From positions 1 to 64,000 of the forward strand of contig JAEUHW010000286.1 in the NCBI GenBank assembly GCA_016793245.1: DNA of 64,000 nt, read 5' to 3'. The position numbers and the translations under genes were made by a program. This document shows positions 18,239 to 28,260 of this stretch, one piece after another (within the stretch, counting starts at the first letter, position 1; the number at the start of each line of letters is the position of its first letter). Below the pieces are notes generated by a model. The model saw only the letters and a list, made by a program, of their open reading frames with translations, searched no databases and was not told the origin of the DNA. Source of the DNA: Planctomycetota bacterium (lineage in GTDB: Bacteria; Planctomycetota; UBA1135; JADKAF01).

Positions 18239-21200
18239 TCAGCGCCAGAGCGCGCGCTGACGCTCCGCGGTGTCGATGCGCTGCAGAGCCTCGAGGAAGC
18301 TCCGCATCTCGCTCGGCGCGAGCTCGCAAGGCTGTAGCGAAAGAGTTCGTTCGAGGACCAGGCGCTCGCCTTCGCGTTCGACCACGAGCGCGTAGCCGAG
18401 GCCGCCGAAGCGCTCGAGCAGCGGCTCGGGAGCCGCGGCGAGACGGCGCCCCGGCGGCGGCACGAAGACGACTCGCACGCGCTCGAAGCGCTCGCCCGCG
18501 AAGGCTCCGGCTCCGGGCATGGCGTAGGGCAGCTTGCGCTCGGGATCGGCGCCGAGCGCGCGAGAGAGGAGCAGCGGTCGCACGCCGAGCGGCGTGCTGA
18601 GCAAGCCTTCTTCGGGAGCCGCGAAGCGCGCGATCTGGCCTTCGGCGCGCACGCGCAGCGGCTTCGCCGGATCGGCGAGATCGACGAAGCTGGCCCCCGT
18701 GATCTCGAGACCGGGCGCGAGCTGCGAGATCACGTTCGCGAGCACGCGGCGCTGATCGCGCTCCGGCAAGCGGCTCACTTGATCGGCGTTGGCGTAGCCG
18801 CTCGTGCTCGGCAGCGCGAGCTCGAGGAAGAGCTTCGCGCGGCTGCCTTCCTCGAGCTGCACCTCGATCCTGGCGTCGCTCTGCGCGTGCGCGAGGCTCG
18901 TCAAGCGGGGCAGGTGCTCGATCTGTCCGCTGGTGCCCGACGACAGGAACGCCTCGCCGCCTTCGAGCTCCTCGGAGAAGCGCCCGAAGGGCAAGCGCAG
19001 CGCGGGAACGCCGATCCACTGGGGCTCGCCATCGCGCGGCAGGAGGCGGAGCAGAGGGGCACCGTAGCGCCCGAGAGGATTGGCGAGTCCTCTGCGATCG
19101 GGGTCGAGCTCGGGCCAGACCGCGCGCGCCAAGGCGGGCCGGAAGGGAATGCCGCAGGTGCGCAGGCACGCCACGTAGAGCTCCAGCGGATCGCCCTTGC
19201 CCTCGAGCAGCGTGCGCGTGGCGTTGCCGCCCTCCGAGCTGGGGTCGCGCACGACGCGCTGCACCGCGGCATAGATCGCGCGGGCACGAGCCGCGTCGCC
19301 CGCGACCCCGCGGATCGAAGCCTCGACGAACGCCAGCAGCTCCTGGGTGGTCTCGGTGCCTTCGAGGAAGCCCGCGTGGATGCGGCGCGCGAGCGCGTTC
19401 GGAGAGACGCGCGGCTGCGCGCTGACCCACGGCAGGAACTTCTCGCGCGGTGGTGAGAAGTTCTCGGGCGCCACGCGGGGCACGTCGCGGCGCGTGAAGA
19501 CGTGGATCGTCTCCTCGGGCTCTTCCAGCACTTCATGCTCGCCGTCGAAGTTCTCCGCGCGGAGATCGAAGGGCGAGCCTTGGGGGAGAACCAGCACGTA
19601 GCGCGTGAAGCGGAACGGCTGCTCCTCGGAGGCGAAGAAGAAGCTCGTGAACGAGCTCACGGGGAAGCGCTGCGGACCCGTGACCTCGACGTAGCTGTGC
19701 TCGACGAAGACGCCCGGAGCGAGCGCCGGCATCGTGAACGCCCCGCGCACCGGCATCGGCTCGTGGATGACGCCCGCGCGATCGATCGTGCGGATCGCCA
19801 GCGTGCGACCGCGCGCCTGCTTCGGCTCGCCGTGCTTGCGCACGCCGCCCTCGTCGACGAGGAACCAGAGCTGTTGCGTCAAAGTCTCCCGCGAGCCATC
19901 GCGATGGACGCGCTCGACCATGAGATCGACCAGGAGCTCCGACGAGGAGGAGCGATCCGCGCTGCTCGGGTCGAACGCGCGAGCGACGGCGAGGGTGTCC
20001 ACGGCGAAGCGTTCGAAGAGCTCGCGACCGTGAGCCGAGCCGTGCGCTCGCAGCGCCTCGCGCAGCTCCGGCTGACCGGGCTCGAGCTCGAGTGATCGCT
20101 CCCACGCGGCGAGTGCCGCCGCCGTCTCTCCGGCGGCCATGCGCGCATGGCCTTCCCAGCGCGGGTAGTCCGGATCGCTCGGGTTCTCGCGGGCGAGGGA
20201 GGCGAAGATCTCGGCCGCCTCGGCAGAGCGTCCGAAGCGCTCGAAGAGATTCGCGCGCCGCAAGCGGAGATCGATGCGCTGCGGCTGGCGCCGCGCGACG
20301 TCCTCGAGGATCTCCAGCGCTGCGGCGCCCTGGCCGGCGAGGATCAAGCGATCCTGGAGCTGCTCCATGACCTCGGCCGCGTTCGGCTGCAGCGCGTGCG
20401 CGGCGCGGAGTGATGCGAGCTCGCCGGCGAAGTCGAGGCGCCGTGCGCAGGCGGCGGCCAGCGCGCGCTGCACTTGCGCATCGCGCGGGCGCAGCACGGC
20501 GAGAGCGCGCAGCTCTTGATCGAGCTCGCGGACCCAGCCCAGCGTCTCGAAGGCGCGGCGGAGCAGCGCGTGCGGCTCGGCCGCGAGCGGCAGATCGCGC
20601 GCGAGGCCGCGAGCGATCTCGATGGTCTCCTCCGCGCGGTCGACGGCGAGGCGCTGCAGCGCTTGCTCGCGCCGTGCGGCGAAGTCCTGCGGATCGAGGG
20701 CCAGCGCGCGTTCGATGGCTTCCTCGGCGCGGCTGCGGCGATAGGTCGCCGGCAGATACTCCGCCGCTTCGCTGAGGCGCGCGAGCAACACTTGGAAGCG
20801 CGGATCTTCCGGAGCGAGGTCGGCCGCGCGCTCGGCGGCGCGCAGCGCTTCGCTCGGGCGATCGTCGACGAAGAGCTCCAAGGCGCGCAGGCCCTGGCGC
20901 ACCGCGCTCGTGGCGAAGCCCTCGCCGCGTGCGAGATAGCTGCTCGGACGCTCGAGCGGCGGCGGGGGCTCGACGCCGGCCGCGCTCCCGCGCGCCGGCT
21001 CGGCGTTCGGATCGGCGGGGAGCTCTCGCGCCGCGAGCGGGCGCGCACCGGCATCGAGATAGCGGACGGCGAACGCCGCCTCCGAGAGATCCTCCAGCTT
21101 CAGCAGCAAGCGGTTCTCACCGGCGCGGAACGCGACGGGCAGCCATGCTTCGTCCTCGCTCGCGCGCTGGGCCTCCTCGCGCGCGTCGAAGAGCGGTGCC

Positions 21201-21889
21201 TCGTTCCACCAAGCGCGCAGCGGCGCGGCGAAGGCGAGATGCAGGTATCCCGCTTGCTCTCGCTCGACGTGCACGCGGAGCAGCGCGTAGCCCGCGCTCA
21301 CCGCGGGATAGAGGCGCAAGCGCGTCGTGAACACGCGCTGGCTCGGATCGCGGCGCAGCGGCATCCAACGCACGGGACCGAAAGCGCCCGGGGCTTCGAA
21401 GCCCAAGCCAAGCGCGCGCTCCGGTGCGAAGGGGACGTCGAGCACGCCGGGCCCGCCATCGCCGAAGGGCCCGATCAGCAGCGCTTCCTTCGCGTGCTCC
21501 GGCCACGTCTCCTCGCCGCTCGGCAGCTCGCCGCGTCGCTCGCGCAGCATCTGCGCGGCGGTGCGGACGAAGGAGCGCAGCGGGTCGGCGAGCTCGGCGC
21601 GAGTCGCGCGCTCCTCGAACCAAGCTTCGATCGGCGCGGGGTCCGCGACGCGCGAAGCATGGCGCACGAGCGCGTGCGCGAGGATGAGCTCCTCCATCGG
21701 CGGACGCGCTTCGCGGAGCAACGCCGGATCGACGGGCGCACCCTCGACGAGTCCGCGCAGCTCGAGGTCGAGGAGGGCGCTCGCGAACGCCTCGAGCGCG
21801 CTCGTCTCCTCTTGTGCGCCGAGGCGCGGAGCGCCGAGGACGAACGCGAGGGCGCAAGCGATCGGAATCGGGAATCGTCGGCAGCTCAT
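18239..21889 (-). CDS. Giant secreted TPR / DUF3857 / transglutaminase-like protein, catalytic triad lost
   Basis: This 1216-residue protein has a signal peptide (FPIPIACALAFVLGAPRLGAQ). It continues with a beta-rich N-terminal region, a long TPR array (about residues 300-600) and a DUF3857-type beta domain (EHSYVEVTGPQRFPVSSFTSFFF). A transglutaminase-like fold lies at about residues 830-960. In active homologues this fold carries a GDCKD cysteine. Here the equivalent stretch is EGKGDPLELYVACL, with Pro in the Cys position, and the later His and Asp positions are also not conserved. It is therefore probably a non-enzymatic binding module. The ATG overlaps the stop of the upstream gene, a paralogue with an intact cysteine, so the two are coupled and likely act together in the periplasm or on the cell surface. 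Function is unknown. Confidence 0.75.
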   Translation of the reverse strand: MSCRRFPIPIACALAFVLGAPRLGAQEETSALEAFASALLDLELRGLVEGAPVDPALLREARPPMEELILAHALVRHASRVADPAPIEAWFEERATRAELADPLRSFVRTAAQMLRERRGELPSGEETWPEHAKEALLIGPFGDGGPGVLDVPFAPERALGLGFEAPGAFGPVRWMPLRRDPSQRVFTTRLRLYPAVSAGYALLRVHVEREQAGYLHLAFAAPLRAWWNEAPLFDAREEAQRASEDEAWLPVAFRAGENRLLLKLEDLSEAAFAVRYLDAGARPLAARELPADPNAEPARGSAAGVEPPPPLERPSSYLARGEGFATSAVRQGLRALELFVDDRPSEALRAAERAADLAPEDPRFQVLLARLSEAAEYLPATYRRSRAEEAIERALALDPQDFAARREQALQRLAVDRAEETIEIARGLARDLPLAAEPHALLRRAFETLGWVRELDQELRALAVLRPRDAQVQRALAAACARRLDFAGELASLRAAHALQPNAAEVMEQLQDRLILAGQGAAALEILEDVARRQPQRIDLRLRRANLFERFGRSAEAAEIFASLARENPSDPDYPRWEGHARMAAGETAAALAAWERSLELEPGQPELREALRAHGSAHGRELFERFAVDTLAVARAFDPSSADRSSSSELLVDLMVERVHRDGSRETLTQQLWFLVDEGGVRKHGEPKQARGRTLAIRTIDRAGVIHEPMPVRGAFTMPALAPGVFVEHSYVEVTGPQRFPVSSFTSFFFASEEQPFRFTRYVLVLPQGSPFDLRAENFDGEHEVLEEPEETIHVFTRRDVPRVAPENFSPPREKFLPWVSAQPRVSPNALARRIHAGFLEGTETTQELLAFVEASIRGVAGDAARARAIYAAVQRVVRDPSSEGGNATRTLLEGKGDPLELYVACLRTCGIPFRPALARAVWPELDPDRRGLANPLGRYGAPLLRLLPRDGEPQWIGVPALRLPFGRFSEELEGGEAFLSSGTSGQIEHLPRLTSLAHAQSDARIEVQLEEGSRAKLFLELALPSTSGYANADQVSRLPERDQRRVLANVISQLAPGLEITGASFVDLADPAKPLRVRAEGQIARFAAPEEGLLSTPLGVRPLLLSRALGADPERKLPYAMPGAGAFAGERFERVRVVFVPPPGRRLAAAPEPLLERFGGLGYALVVEREGERLVLERTLSLQPCELAPSEMRSFLEALQRIDTAERQRALWR

Positions 21890-24800
21890 CGCGCGTCCTC
21901 CTCGCGGTCGGCGCGGATCTCCACGCGCTCCTCTTCCGCGGCGTGGATCGCGTTCACCGCGTCGCGCGCCGCGACGAGGTCGCCGGGGCGCAAGCGGTCG
22001 CGCTCTTGGGTGAAGCGCCGCTCGATCTCGAGGCCGCCTTCGATGGCTCGCCGCGTGCGTTCGTAGCGGAACCCGGCGCCCTCCGCGGTCGAGGCACTCG
22101 GCAGGCGCTCGATGTGGTAGCCCTCCGGCAAGAGGTAGCGCAAGGTCGCGCGGCTCTTGCGCGGCGGTCCGAGCAAGAGGTCGCGCGCGCGCTCCGTGCT
22201 GGGGAACATCCCGCGCAGATCGATCGGATCCAAGCTCGACGGCAAGCTGCGACGCTCGCCGTCGCCATCGCCGAAGCGCGCGACCTTGGCTCGCGCGCGC
22301 ACCACGACGGGTTGGTCCAGCTGGTCCAGCGGAGAGAAGCTGGCGCTCTCGAGCTCGAGCTCGCCGAGGAGAGGCGTCAGCGTCTCCGTGAGCTTGCGCT
22401 CGCGGCGCCCTTCTTCCTCGGCCAACGCGGCGCGCATGCGCGGATCGCCCGCGCCGCTCGCGCGCCACTCGATCTCGATCTCGGCCGCTCCGGAGGCTTC
22501 GAGCTTCACCGTGACGATCTCCACGAGCTCGTCGTCGCGGCTCTCGAGCGGTGGGATCCGGCGCCGCTCCACGCCTTCGGGTTTCACCACGAGCACTTCG
22601 GCGCCGCGGTCGGAGGGCGGCAGCACCTCCAGCGGATGGTGCTCCGCCGTTCCGTCGAGCCAGAGCTCTTCCCGTTCGCCGCGCGGCGGCACGTACGCGA
22701 TGCAGTGGTTGAAGTGATCGACCAGCGCGATGCTCAAGTCCTCGCCGGAGCGGGGCAGCTCGCTGCGGATCAGCACGGGGTGACACGGCACGTCGATCAG
22801 CGCGAGCATCGCGCCGAGCAGGATCGCCTTGTCCTTACAGTCGCCGAAGCGCCGCGCGAAGATCGTCGCCGCGTCGTAGGGCTGATAGCCGTGGATGCCG
22901 AACTCCCACGCCTCGTACTTGATCTCGCGGATCACGAACTCATAGAGCCGGCGGATCTTCTCGCGCTCGTCGCTCGCTCCGGCCACGAGCTCGCTCACCT
23001 TGGCGCGCAGCTCGGGCGAAGGTTCGAGCTGGTGGCGGATCAGGTTCCACCACCAGGCGCCGAACGCGTCCCAGCTCGCGTAGGTGGTGATCTCGAGCGC
23101 CGGGAGGACCTCGCGGAACGCGGGCATGCGCGGTTCGCTCTGCACGGCGGAGAGCTCCAGGAGCTCCCAGCTCCGGCGGCGCAGCTCGCCGCTCTCTTCT
23201 TCCGCGCGGCGCGCGTCTTCGGGCAACCCGCGCTCGTGCACGTGGAGCTCGAGCTCGCGCGAATGCTCCAGCGTGAGGATCGCGCGGCGCGTCGCTCCGC
23301 TCGGCGAGCCGAAGAGGTGCATCAAGCCGAAGTAGTTGCCGAAGAAGCTCTGCGCGAGGTCGTCGTGGCGATACTCGAGATCCACCACGTCGCCGGGCTC
23401 GAGGCGCGGGAGATCGGCGATGCCGCGCCGCGCGAGCTCCGTGCTGCGCGCGTCGCGGCCGAAGGACGCTTGGTCGACCTTGCCGTCGGGGTGGAGCACG
23501 CGCGCGACGAGGAAGCGCACTGATTGCTCGCCGGGGAAGCTGCGCACGCGGAAGACATCGAGCAGGCGCGCGCCCTCTTCGTTCTCGACGCGTATCACCT
23601 GGTGCACATAGCGCAGCGCGGTGGCGTCGCGGTTCAAGTGGATCACGCGCTGATCGAGCAAGAAGCTCAGAGCTTCGCCGCTGCTCGGGCTCGCCGACGG
23701 AGGTTCCTCGGCGGCGAGCACCTGCGCCGTGTCGATGCGCAGCTCGTCGTAGAACGGCTTCGTCGCGCTCTCGCGCCAGCGCAGGTAGCGCTGCCGGCGC
23801 TCGTCCTTGGGATCTAGCTGTGCCGCGCGCCTCAAGAGCTCCAAGCCCTCCTCGTCGCGCTGCTGCTCGAAGCGCAGCTCGGAGAGCAGCTCGAGGAAGC
23901 GCGGCTCCTCGGGGGCGATGCGCACGCGCTCCGAGAGCACGTGCTCGGCTTCGCTCGTGCGCCCCGCGGCGCGGAGCGCACCGAAGAGATCGAGTGCCGC
24001 GCCGCTCGAAGTGGGATCGAGACGGCCACGCCGCGCGCTGAGCGCGATCGCTTCGTCGAAGCGAGCGGTGCGCAGCAGCTCCTCGGTGTGCACGCGGAGG
24101 GCCTCGATCTGCAAGGGGCGTTGCTCGAGGATCGAGCGAGCGAGCGCGCGCGCCGCATCGATGCGCCCTTCGCGGAGCTGCGCGCGCAGGAGCGCCTCGC
24201 GCACCCGCGGATCGCCGCCGCGCGCGGCGCTCTCCAACACCGCGAGATGTTCGGCCTCTCGTCCGGCGCCGAGGAGGAGCGCGCTCTCGAGCAGCGCGAC
24301 CTCGGGGGCGTCGGGACGGAGCGCGCGGGCGCGCTCGAGCCACGCGCGCGCCTGCGTCGGGATCGGCAGCTCGGCGATGAAGTGCGAGGCGAGCGCGAGC
24401 AGCGCGGGCACGCACTCGGGTTCGCGCGCGACCAGCGCTTCCAAGGCGCGGCGGCGCGGGTTCACGTCGCGCTCCTCGGCGCGCGCGGCGTCGGCGGGCG
24501 CCAGCGCCTGCGCATGAGCGAGCGCGTAGGCGCTGCGCTCCGGCGCGCGCGCGGCGGCGCGGGCGAGCGCATCGCGCGCGCTGCGATCCTCGACGTCGAG
24601 GCTCCCGCGAGCTTCGAGCAGTGCGCCGAGGCAGAACGCGCCGAACGCCGATCCGCGCGCGTCCTCGCGCTGCGCTTCGTCGACACCGTCCGGCGGGAGC
24701 GCGATCGCTGCGCGACGCTCGCGCGTGTCGGGGGCACCGAGCTCGAACGGCGCCGGCGCCTGCGAGAGCGAGCGCAGCTCGCGCAACGGCGCACCCAGCG

Positions 24801-25707
24801 GATCGGTGAAGCGCGCCTGGAAGCACCAGTCGCCTTCGCGCTCGGCGATGAGCAGCAGCAGAGTGTTCCGACCTTCGCGGACGCGGAGCGGGATGCGGTT
24901 CTGATCGAAGCCCACGCCGCGCCGCACGTCGCCTTCGGCGACGAGCTCGCCGTTCCACCACACGCGGAAGGCCTCGTCGCTGCCGAGGCGCAGGACCGCG
25001 TCGCGCTCTTCCGGCGCTTCGAGGAACGCGATCGCGTACGCCATGACTTGATCGTTCGGCCGCAGCATCTCCTCCAGCGAGACGCGGCCGCGCACGTCAT
25101 CGCGGAAGGGAACTTCGCGCCACGTGACGCGGCGCTCCTTACCCGCGAGCTCGAGCTCCGGATCCCAGGAGTCGAATGCGCGCGCCGAGCGTGCGAAGCC
25201 GCGGCCGCGCTCGTTGTCGAGTGGGCCGAGCACCCACCAGTCGAGGAGCGGCGCGTGCTCGGCGGTCAGCGCGCGGGCGCGCTGCTCGGCGCCGAGCCCG
25301 AGCGCCAAGTGCCGGCGCGTCGCGAGCCAACGCGCGCGCATCTCCTCGTCGAGGTGGCGTGCGTCGAGCGCCTCCAGGCGCTCCAGCATCTCGGAGCGCG
25401 CGCCGAGGATCGAGCTCGTGCGCGCGATGCGCTGCAGCGCGAGCTCGAAGCACGCGCGGCGCAAGGCTCCGCCCGCCTCGGCATCGCGCGCGAGCTGCTC
25501 GACGCCGCGCAGCGCGGCCTCGCCCTCGGCGCGCGGATCGCCGGCGAGGAGCGCGGCCTGTGCCGCGAGCTCGAAGGCCGGAGGTTCGGCGAAGCTCGTC
25601 GGCGGCAGAGATTCTTGCGCGGCGGCGCGCTCCGCGGAGCAGAGGAGCGATGCGGCGAAGGGCAGGAGTGCCAGCGATGCGCGGCGCAGTCGGGACCAGG
25701 CTCGCAT
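21886..25707 (-). CDS. Giant secreted TPR / DUF3857 / transglutaminase-like protein, catalytic motif intact
   Basis: This 1273-residue protein starts with a signal peptide (residues 1-31, ending ERAAAQ). The start at 25707 is chosen for that reason; an upstream in-frame ATG adds 28 unrelated residues. A beta domain opening with WWVLGPLDNERGRGF is followed by TPR helices to about residue 650. A DUF3857 domain follows (HLNRDATALRYVHQVIRVENE) and then a transglutaminase-like domain. That domain has RRFGDCKDKAILLGAM at about residue 953, the His in VDHFNHCIAYV and the Asp in LWLDGTAEHHPL, which together give a plausible Cys-His-Asp triad. It ends with a DUF3858-like beta domain. The family is widespread in Bacteroidota and Planctomycetota, mostly uncharacterised. 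Coupled by ATGA overlap to the triad-less paralogue. Confidence 0.82.
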   Translation of the reverse strand: MRAWSRLRRASLALLPFAASLLCSAERAAAQESLPPTSFAEPPAFELAAQAALLAGDPRAEGEAALRGVEQLARDAEAGGALRRACFELALQRIARTSSILGARSEMLERLEALDARHLDEEMRARWLATRRHLALGLGAEQRARALTAEHAPLLDWWVLGPLDNERGRGFARSARAFDSWDPELELAGKERRVTWREVPFRDDVRGRVSLEEMLRPNDQVMAYAIAFLEAPEERDAVLRLGSDEAFRVWWNGELVAEGDVRRGVGFDQNRIPLRVREGRNTLLLLIAEREGDWCFQARFTDPLGAPLRELRSLSQAPAPFELGAPDTRERRAAIALPPDGVDEAQREDARGSAFGAFCLGALLEARGSLDVEDRSARDALARAAARAPERSAYALAHAQALAPADAARAEERDVNPRRRALEALVAREPECVPALLALASHFIAELPIPTQARAWLERARALRPDAPEVALLESALLLGAGREAEHLAVLESAARGGDPRVREALLRAQLREGRIDAARALARSILEQRPLQIEALRVHTEELLRTARFDEAIALSARRGRLDPTSSGAALDLFGALRAAGRTSEAEHVLSERVRIAPEEPRFLELLSELRFEQQRDEEGLELLRRAAQLDPKDERRQRYLRWRESATKPFYDELRIDTAQVLAAEEPPSASPSSGEALSFLLDQRVIHLNRDATALRYVHQVIRVENEEGARLLDVFRVRSFPGEQSVRFLVARVLHPDGKVDQASFGRDARSTELARRGIADLPRLEPGDVVDLEYRHDDLAQSFFGNYFGLMHLFGSPSGATRRAILTLEHSRELELHVHERGLPEDARRAEEESGELRRRSWELLELSAVQSEPRMPAFREVLPALEITTYASWDAFGAWWWNLIRHQLEPSPELRAKVSELVAGASDEREKIRRLYEFVIREIKYEAWEFGIHGYQPYDAATIFARRFGDCKDKAILLGAMLALIDVPCHPVLIRSELPRSGEDLSIALVDHFNHCIAYVPPRGEREELWLDGTAEHHPLEVLPPSDRGAEVLVVKPEGVERRRIPPLESRDDELVEIVTVKLEASGAAEIEIEWRASGAGDPRMRAALAEEEGRRERKLTETLTPLLGELELESASFSPLDQLDQPVVVRARAKVARFGDGDGERRSLPSSLDPIDLRGMFPSTERARDLLLGPPRKSRATLRYLLPEGYHIERLPSASTAEGAGFRYERTRRAIEGGLEIERRFTQERDRLRPGDLVAARDAVNAIHAAEEERVEIRADREEDAR

Positions 25708-25942
25708 GAGCCTCCTCGAGAACGTGTGCGGGGCGCGGCGCGCTTCGCTCGAGCGATCGCGAAGAGCAGAGGCCGCGCACGGTGAGCGCAAAGTGTAGCG
25801 CTGGGGCTGCCCGGGGAAAGGGAACTCACGCCGTGCGCGCGCAGCGTGAATGACAGGCGAGCTCGGCGTTGGAGCGCAGACGACGGGCCTGGGCTCGGGC
25901 CGCGTCGCGCTGCGGGCGCGCGCGGCGAAGGAGTGCGCGCGG

Positions 25943-26359
25943 CTACGGAGTGCGCGCGGCGCGCGCCGCGGCGAGCAGCGCGTAGAGCAGCGCGAGCGCG
26001 CCGAGCGGAACGAGAGCGATGCCGAGCGACGGATCGCCCTCGCGGTTCATCACGCCGCCGAGGAAGAACCCGAGAGGCATCGCGATCGCGCCCACACGCA
26101 GGGCGCGCGCGGCGCGAGCGCGCGCCGCGGCTTCGGGCAACCAGCGCTCGCCGAGCGCGCCGAAGACGAGCAGCAGGATGCCGAGGAGGTTTCCGTGCGC
26201 ATGCGCGAGCGTCCAGAGCTCGCGGCGCAGCGCGCTGCCCAGATAGACCTCGACCTTCCAGGCGTGGAGCGCTTCGAGCGTCAGCCCGAGCGGCAAGCTG
26301 AGCGCGAGCAGGACGAAGCCCGTGCGCACGGTGCGGAGCAGGTGGGGATCGCGGTTCAT
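25943..26359 (-). CDS. Small four-helix membrane protein coupled to the octahaem cytochrome
   Basis: This 138-residue protein has about four hydrophobic helices (TGFVLLALSLPLGLTLEAL, NLLGILLLVFGALG, ALRVGAIAMPLGFFLGGV, LGIALVPLGALALLYALLAA). A histidine-bearing stretch, LWTLAHAHGNLLG, lies at the start of the second helix. I do not recognise a named family. Histidines there could bind haem or quinone, as in small respiratory membrane subunits, but this is inference. Its ATG overlaps the stop of the octahaem cytochrome c gene upstream on the same strand, so it is probably the membrane anchor or partner of that cytochrome. The 235 bases between its stop and the next minus-strand gene hold no further gene. 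Confidence 0.65.
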   Translation of the reverse strand: MNRDPHLLRTVRTGFVLLALSLPLGLTLEALHAWKVEVYLGSALRRELWTLAHAHGNLLGILLLVFGALGERWLPEAAARARAARALRVGAIAMPLGFFLGGVMNREGDPSLGIALVPLGALALLYALLAAARAARTP

Positions 26360-28260
26360 TCGCCGATGCTGAGGATGCGGGACTTCGCGGTCTGGAGATC
26401 GAGCAAGGGCAGCACGCGCTCGCGCTTCCAGCGGAAGTCGGCGCCGAGCAAGGGATGCTCCGCTCTCGGAGCCTCGAAGCGCGCCGGCGCGCGTCGCGCG
26501 AAGGCCTCGAGCAAGCCCTCGATGCGCCTGCGGCGCTCCTCGAGTCCGCGCAAGGTGTCGAATTGCTCGAGCTCCGTTCCGAGGCCGAGCGAGAGCTGCG
26601 CTTCGAGCTCGAGGAGGCTGCGCTTCGCGATCCAGCGGATGCTCGGGTAGCCGTCGCCGAGGGTCAGCAAGAGCGCCGTCACCTGCGCGGCGCGTTCGCG
26701 CGGAGGTGTGGCTGCGTCGCGGCGGCCGAGCGCGCGCGCCGCCGCGGCGCGCTGCACCGCGTCGCCCGCGAAGAGCTGCGCCAGCGCATCGGGGAGCTCG
26801 AGCGGCGCGCCATCGCCGCGCGAGGCGGGCGGCGTCGCGTCGAGCCCCCAGAGGCGCGCGCGCTCCTGCACCGCCCACGTCGAGCTGCGCTCGAGATGGC
26901 AGAGCGTGCACGCGTTCGGCCGCGCGAGCTCCGCGTCGCGCTTGGGATCGGGCACCTCGATGCGATGCGAGCGATGCAGGTCGAGGATGCCGTAGGCGAT
27001 GCGCGGCATGTGGCACTCGACGCAGCGCGAGCCGCTCGACTCCGGCGCGTGCTTGGTGTGCGCCGCGACCTCGCGTCCGATCTCGGCATGGCAGCTCGTG
27101 CAGAGCGCGTCGCCGGGCTTCTCCGGCGCGAGCTGGCCCTCCCTCTCGCCGCGATGCATCGCATGGCAGGAAAGGCAAGAGAGCTCGCCGCCGGCGAAGC
27201 AAGCCGAGCTCACCATGCCTTGGTACTCGTACGCGCTGAGTCGCGGCGTTCCATCGGCCCAGAAGCGATCGGCGAAGAGATGCGGCGAAGCACCGGGGAG
27301 CGGCGGCGTGTCGCGCTGCAGTGGCTTCACGTGATCCTCGAGGCGATCGCCGGGGCGATAGCTCGGCCCCTGCGTGAGATAGTCGCGAATGCGCTGCACC
27401 GGCTCGGGCAAGCGCTGCGCGTGGCACTGGCCGCAGACGGCGGAGGCGCGCGAGGCCTCGAGCTGCGCGGGATCCACCAGCGTCGGATCCGGCGCGCCGC
27501 TCCGCAGGTAGCGCGCGAGCGGATCGCGATGGCGCGCGGCGTGCGTCTCGCCGGGGCCGTGGCAGGCTTCGCACGCGATGCCGAGCTCGGCGACCTCCGA
27601 GTCGAAGCGCGCCTCCGACGGCGCGCGATCGATCTCCATGCCCGGGCGAGGAGCGGTGTTGTGGCAGAAGATGCAGTTCTCGTTCCAGCGCGAGAGGTGC
27701 GCGCCGGGCGTCGCGTCGTCGGGGCCGAGGAAGATCGTGTTCACGTGCAGCCAGCGCTCGGCCTCGATGTGCCAGAGCCAAGGCAGGCGCCGGAAGCTCG
27801 CGTCGTCCTCGCCCGCGCCGATGCGCTCGAAGTACTGCTGATAGCGTCGAGAGCCCACGAGCTTCGCGACCTCGGCTTCGCGCGTGCGCCCGCCCTCGTC
27901 GAGGCGGAAGGAGAACTTCCCTGCGCGCTCGAGGGGGACGGCCCGCTGATCGAGATAGGCGAGCTCCGTTCCGTCGAAGCGCCCGCGAACGCGCTGCGGC
28001 TCCGGCCGCTGCGTCATCGTCGCGTGATAGGTCCGCGACCAGCTCGCGTGCTGATCCGGATGGCACGCGAGGCAGGCCCCGCTGCCGATGTAGCCGCCCT
28101 CGCGATGGACGAGCGGCTGCGCCGCGCGCAGGGCCGCGGGGTCCGGGCCCACGGCGAGCCCGAGGACGACCGCCAGCGGGGCGAGCGCGAAGAGCGCGAA
28201 CAGGCGCGCGGGAGCGGAGACGGGAGCGGCGGAGCGCACGGCGCGAGCATAGCGCCGCAA
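26356..28260 (-). CDS. Octahaem c-type cytochrome with HEAT-like tail
   Basis: This 634-residue exported protein has an N-terminal hydrophobic signal or anchor (about residues 15-40). It contains eight CxxCH haem c sites in order: CLACH, CIFCH, CEACH, CGQCH, CLSCH, CTSCH, CVECH and CTLCH. No CxxCK catalytic lysine site of NrfA type is seen, and the motif spacing does not let me assign a known octahaem enzyme. After the last haem come about 200 residues with repeat-like helices (DAVQRAAAARALGRRDAAT, then GYPSIRWIAKRSLLELEAQ). Electron transfer in the periplasm is certain in kind, but donor, acceptor and any substrate are unknown. It is co-transcribed with the small membrane protein that follows. 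The ATG at 28260 gives a good signal segment. Confidence 0.85.
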   Translation of the reverse strand: MRRYARAVRSAAPVSAPARLFALFALAPLAVVLGLAVGPDPAALRAAQPLVHREGGYIGSGACLACHPDQHASWSRTYHATMTQRPEPQRVRGRFDGTELAYLDQRAVPLERAGKFSFRLDEGGRTREAEVAKLVGSRRYQQYFERIGAGEDDASFRRLPWLWHIEAERWLHVNTIFLGPDDATPGAHLSRWNENCIFCHNTAPRPGMEIDRAPSEARFDSEVAELGIACEACHGPGETHAARHRDPLARYLRSGAPDPTLVDPAQLEASRASAVCGQCHAQRLPEPVQRIRDYLTQGPSYRPGDRLEDHVKPLQRDTPPLPGASPHLFADRFWADGTPRLSAYEYQGMVSSACFAGGELSCLSCHAMHRGEREGQLAPEKPGDALCTSCHAEIGREVAAHTKHAPESSGSRCVECHMPRIAYGILDLHRSHRIEVPDPKRDAELARPNACTLCHLERSSTWAVQERARLWGLDATPPASRGDGAPLELPDALAQLFAGDAVQRAAAARALGRRDAATPPRERAAQVTALLLTLGDGYPSIRWIAKRSLLELEAQLSLGLGTELEQFDTLRGLEERRRRIEGLLEAFARRAPARFEAPRAEHPLLGADFRWKRERVLPLLDLQTAKSRILSIGE

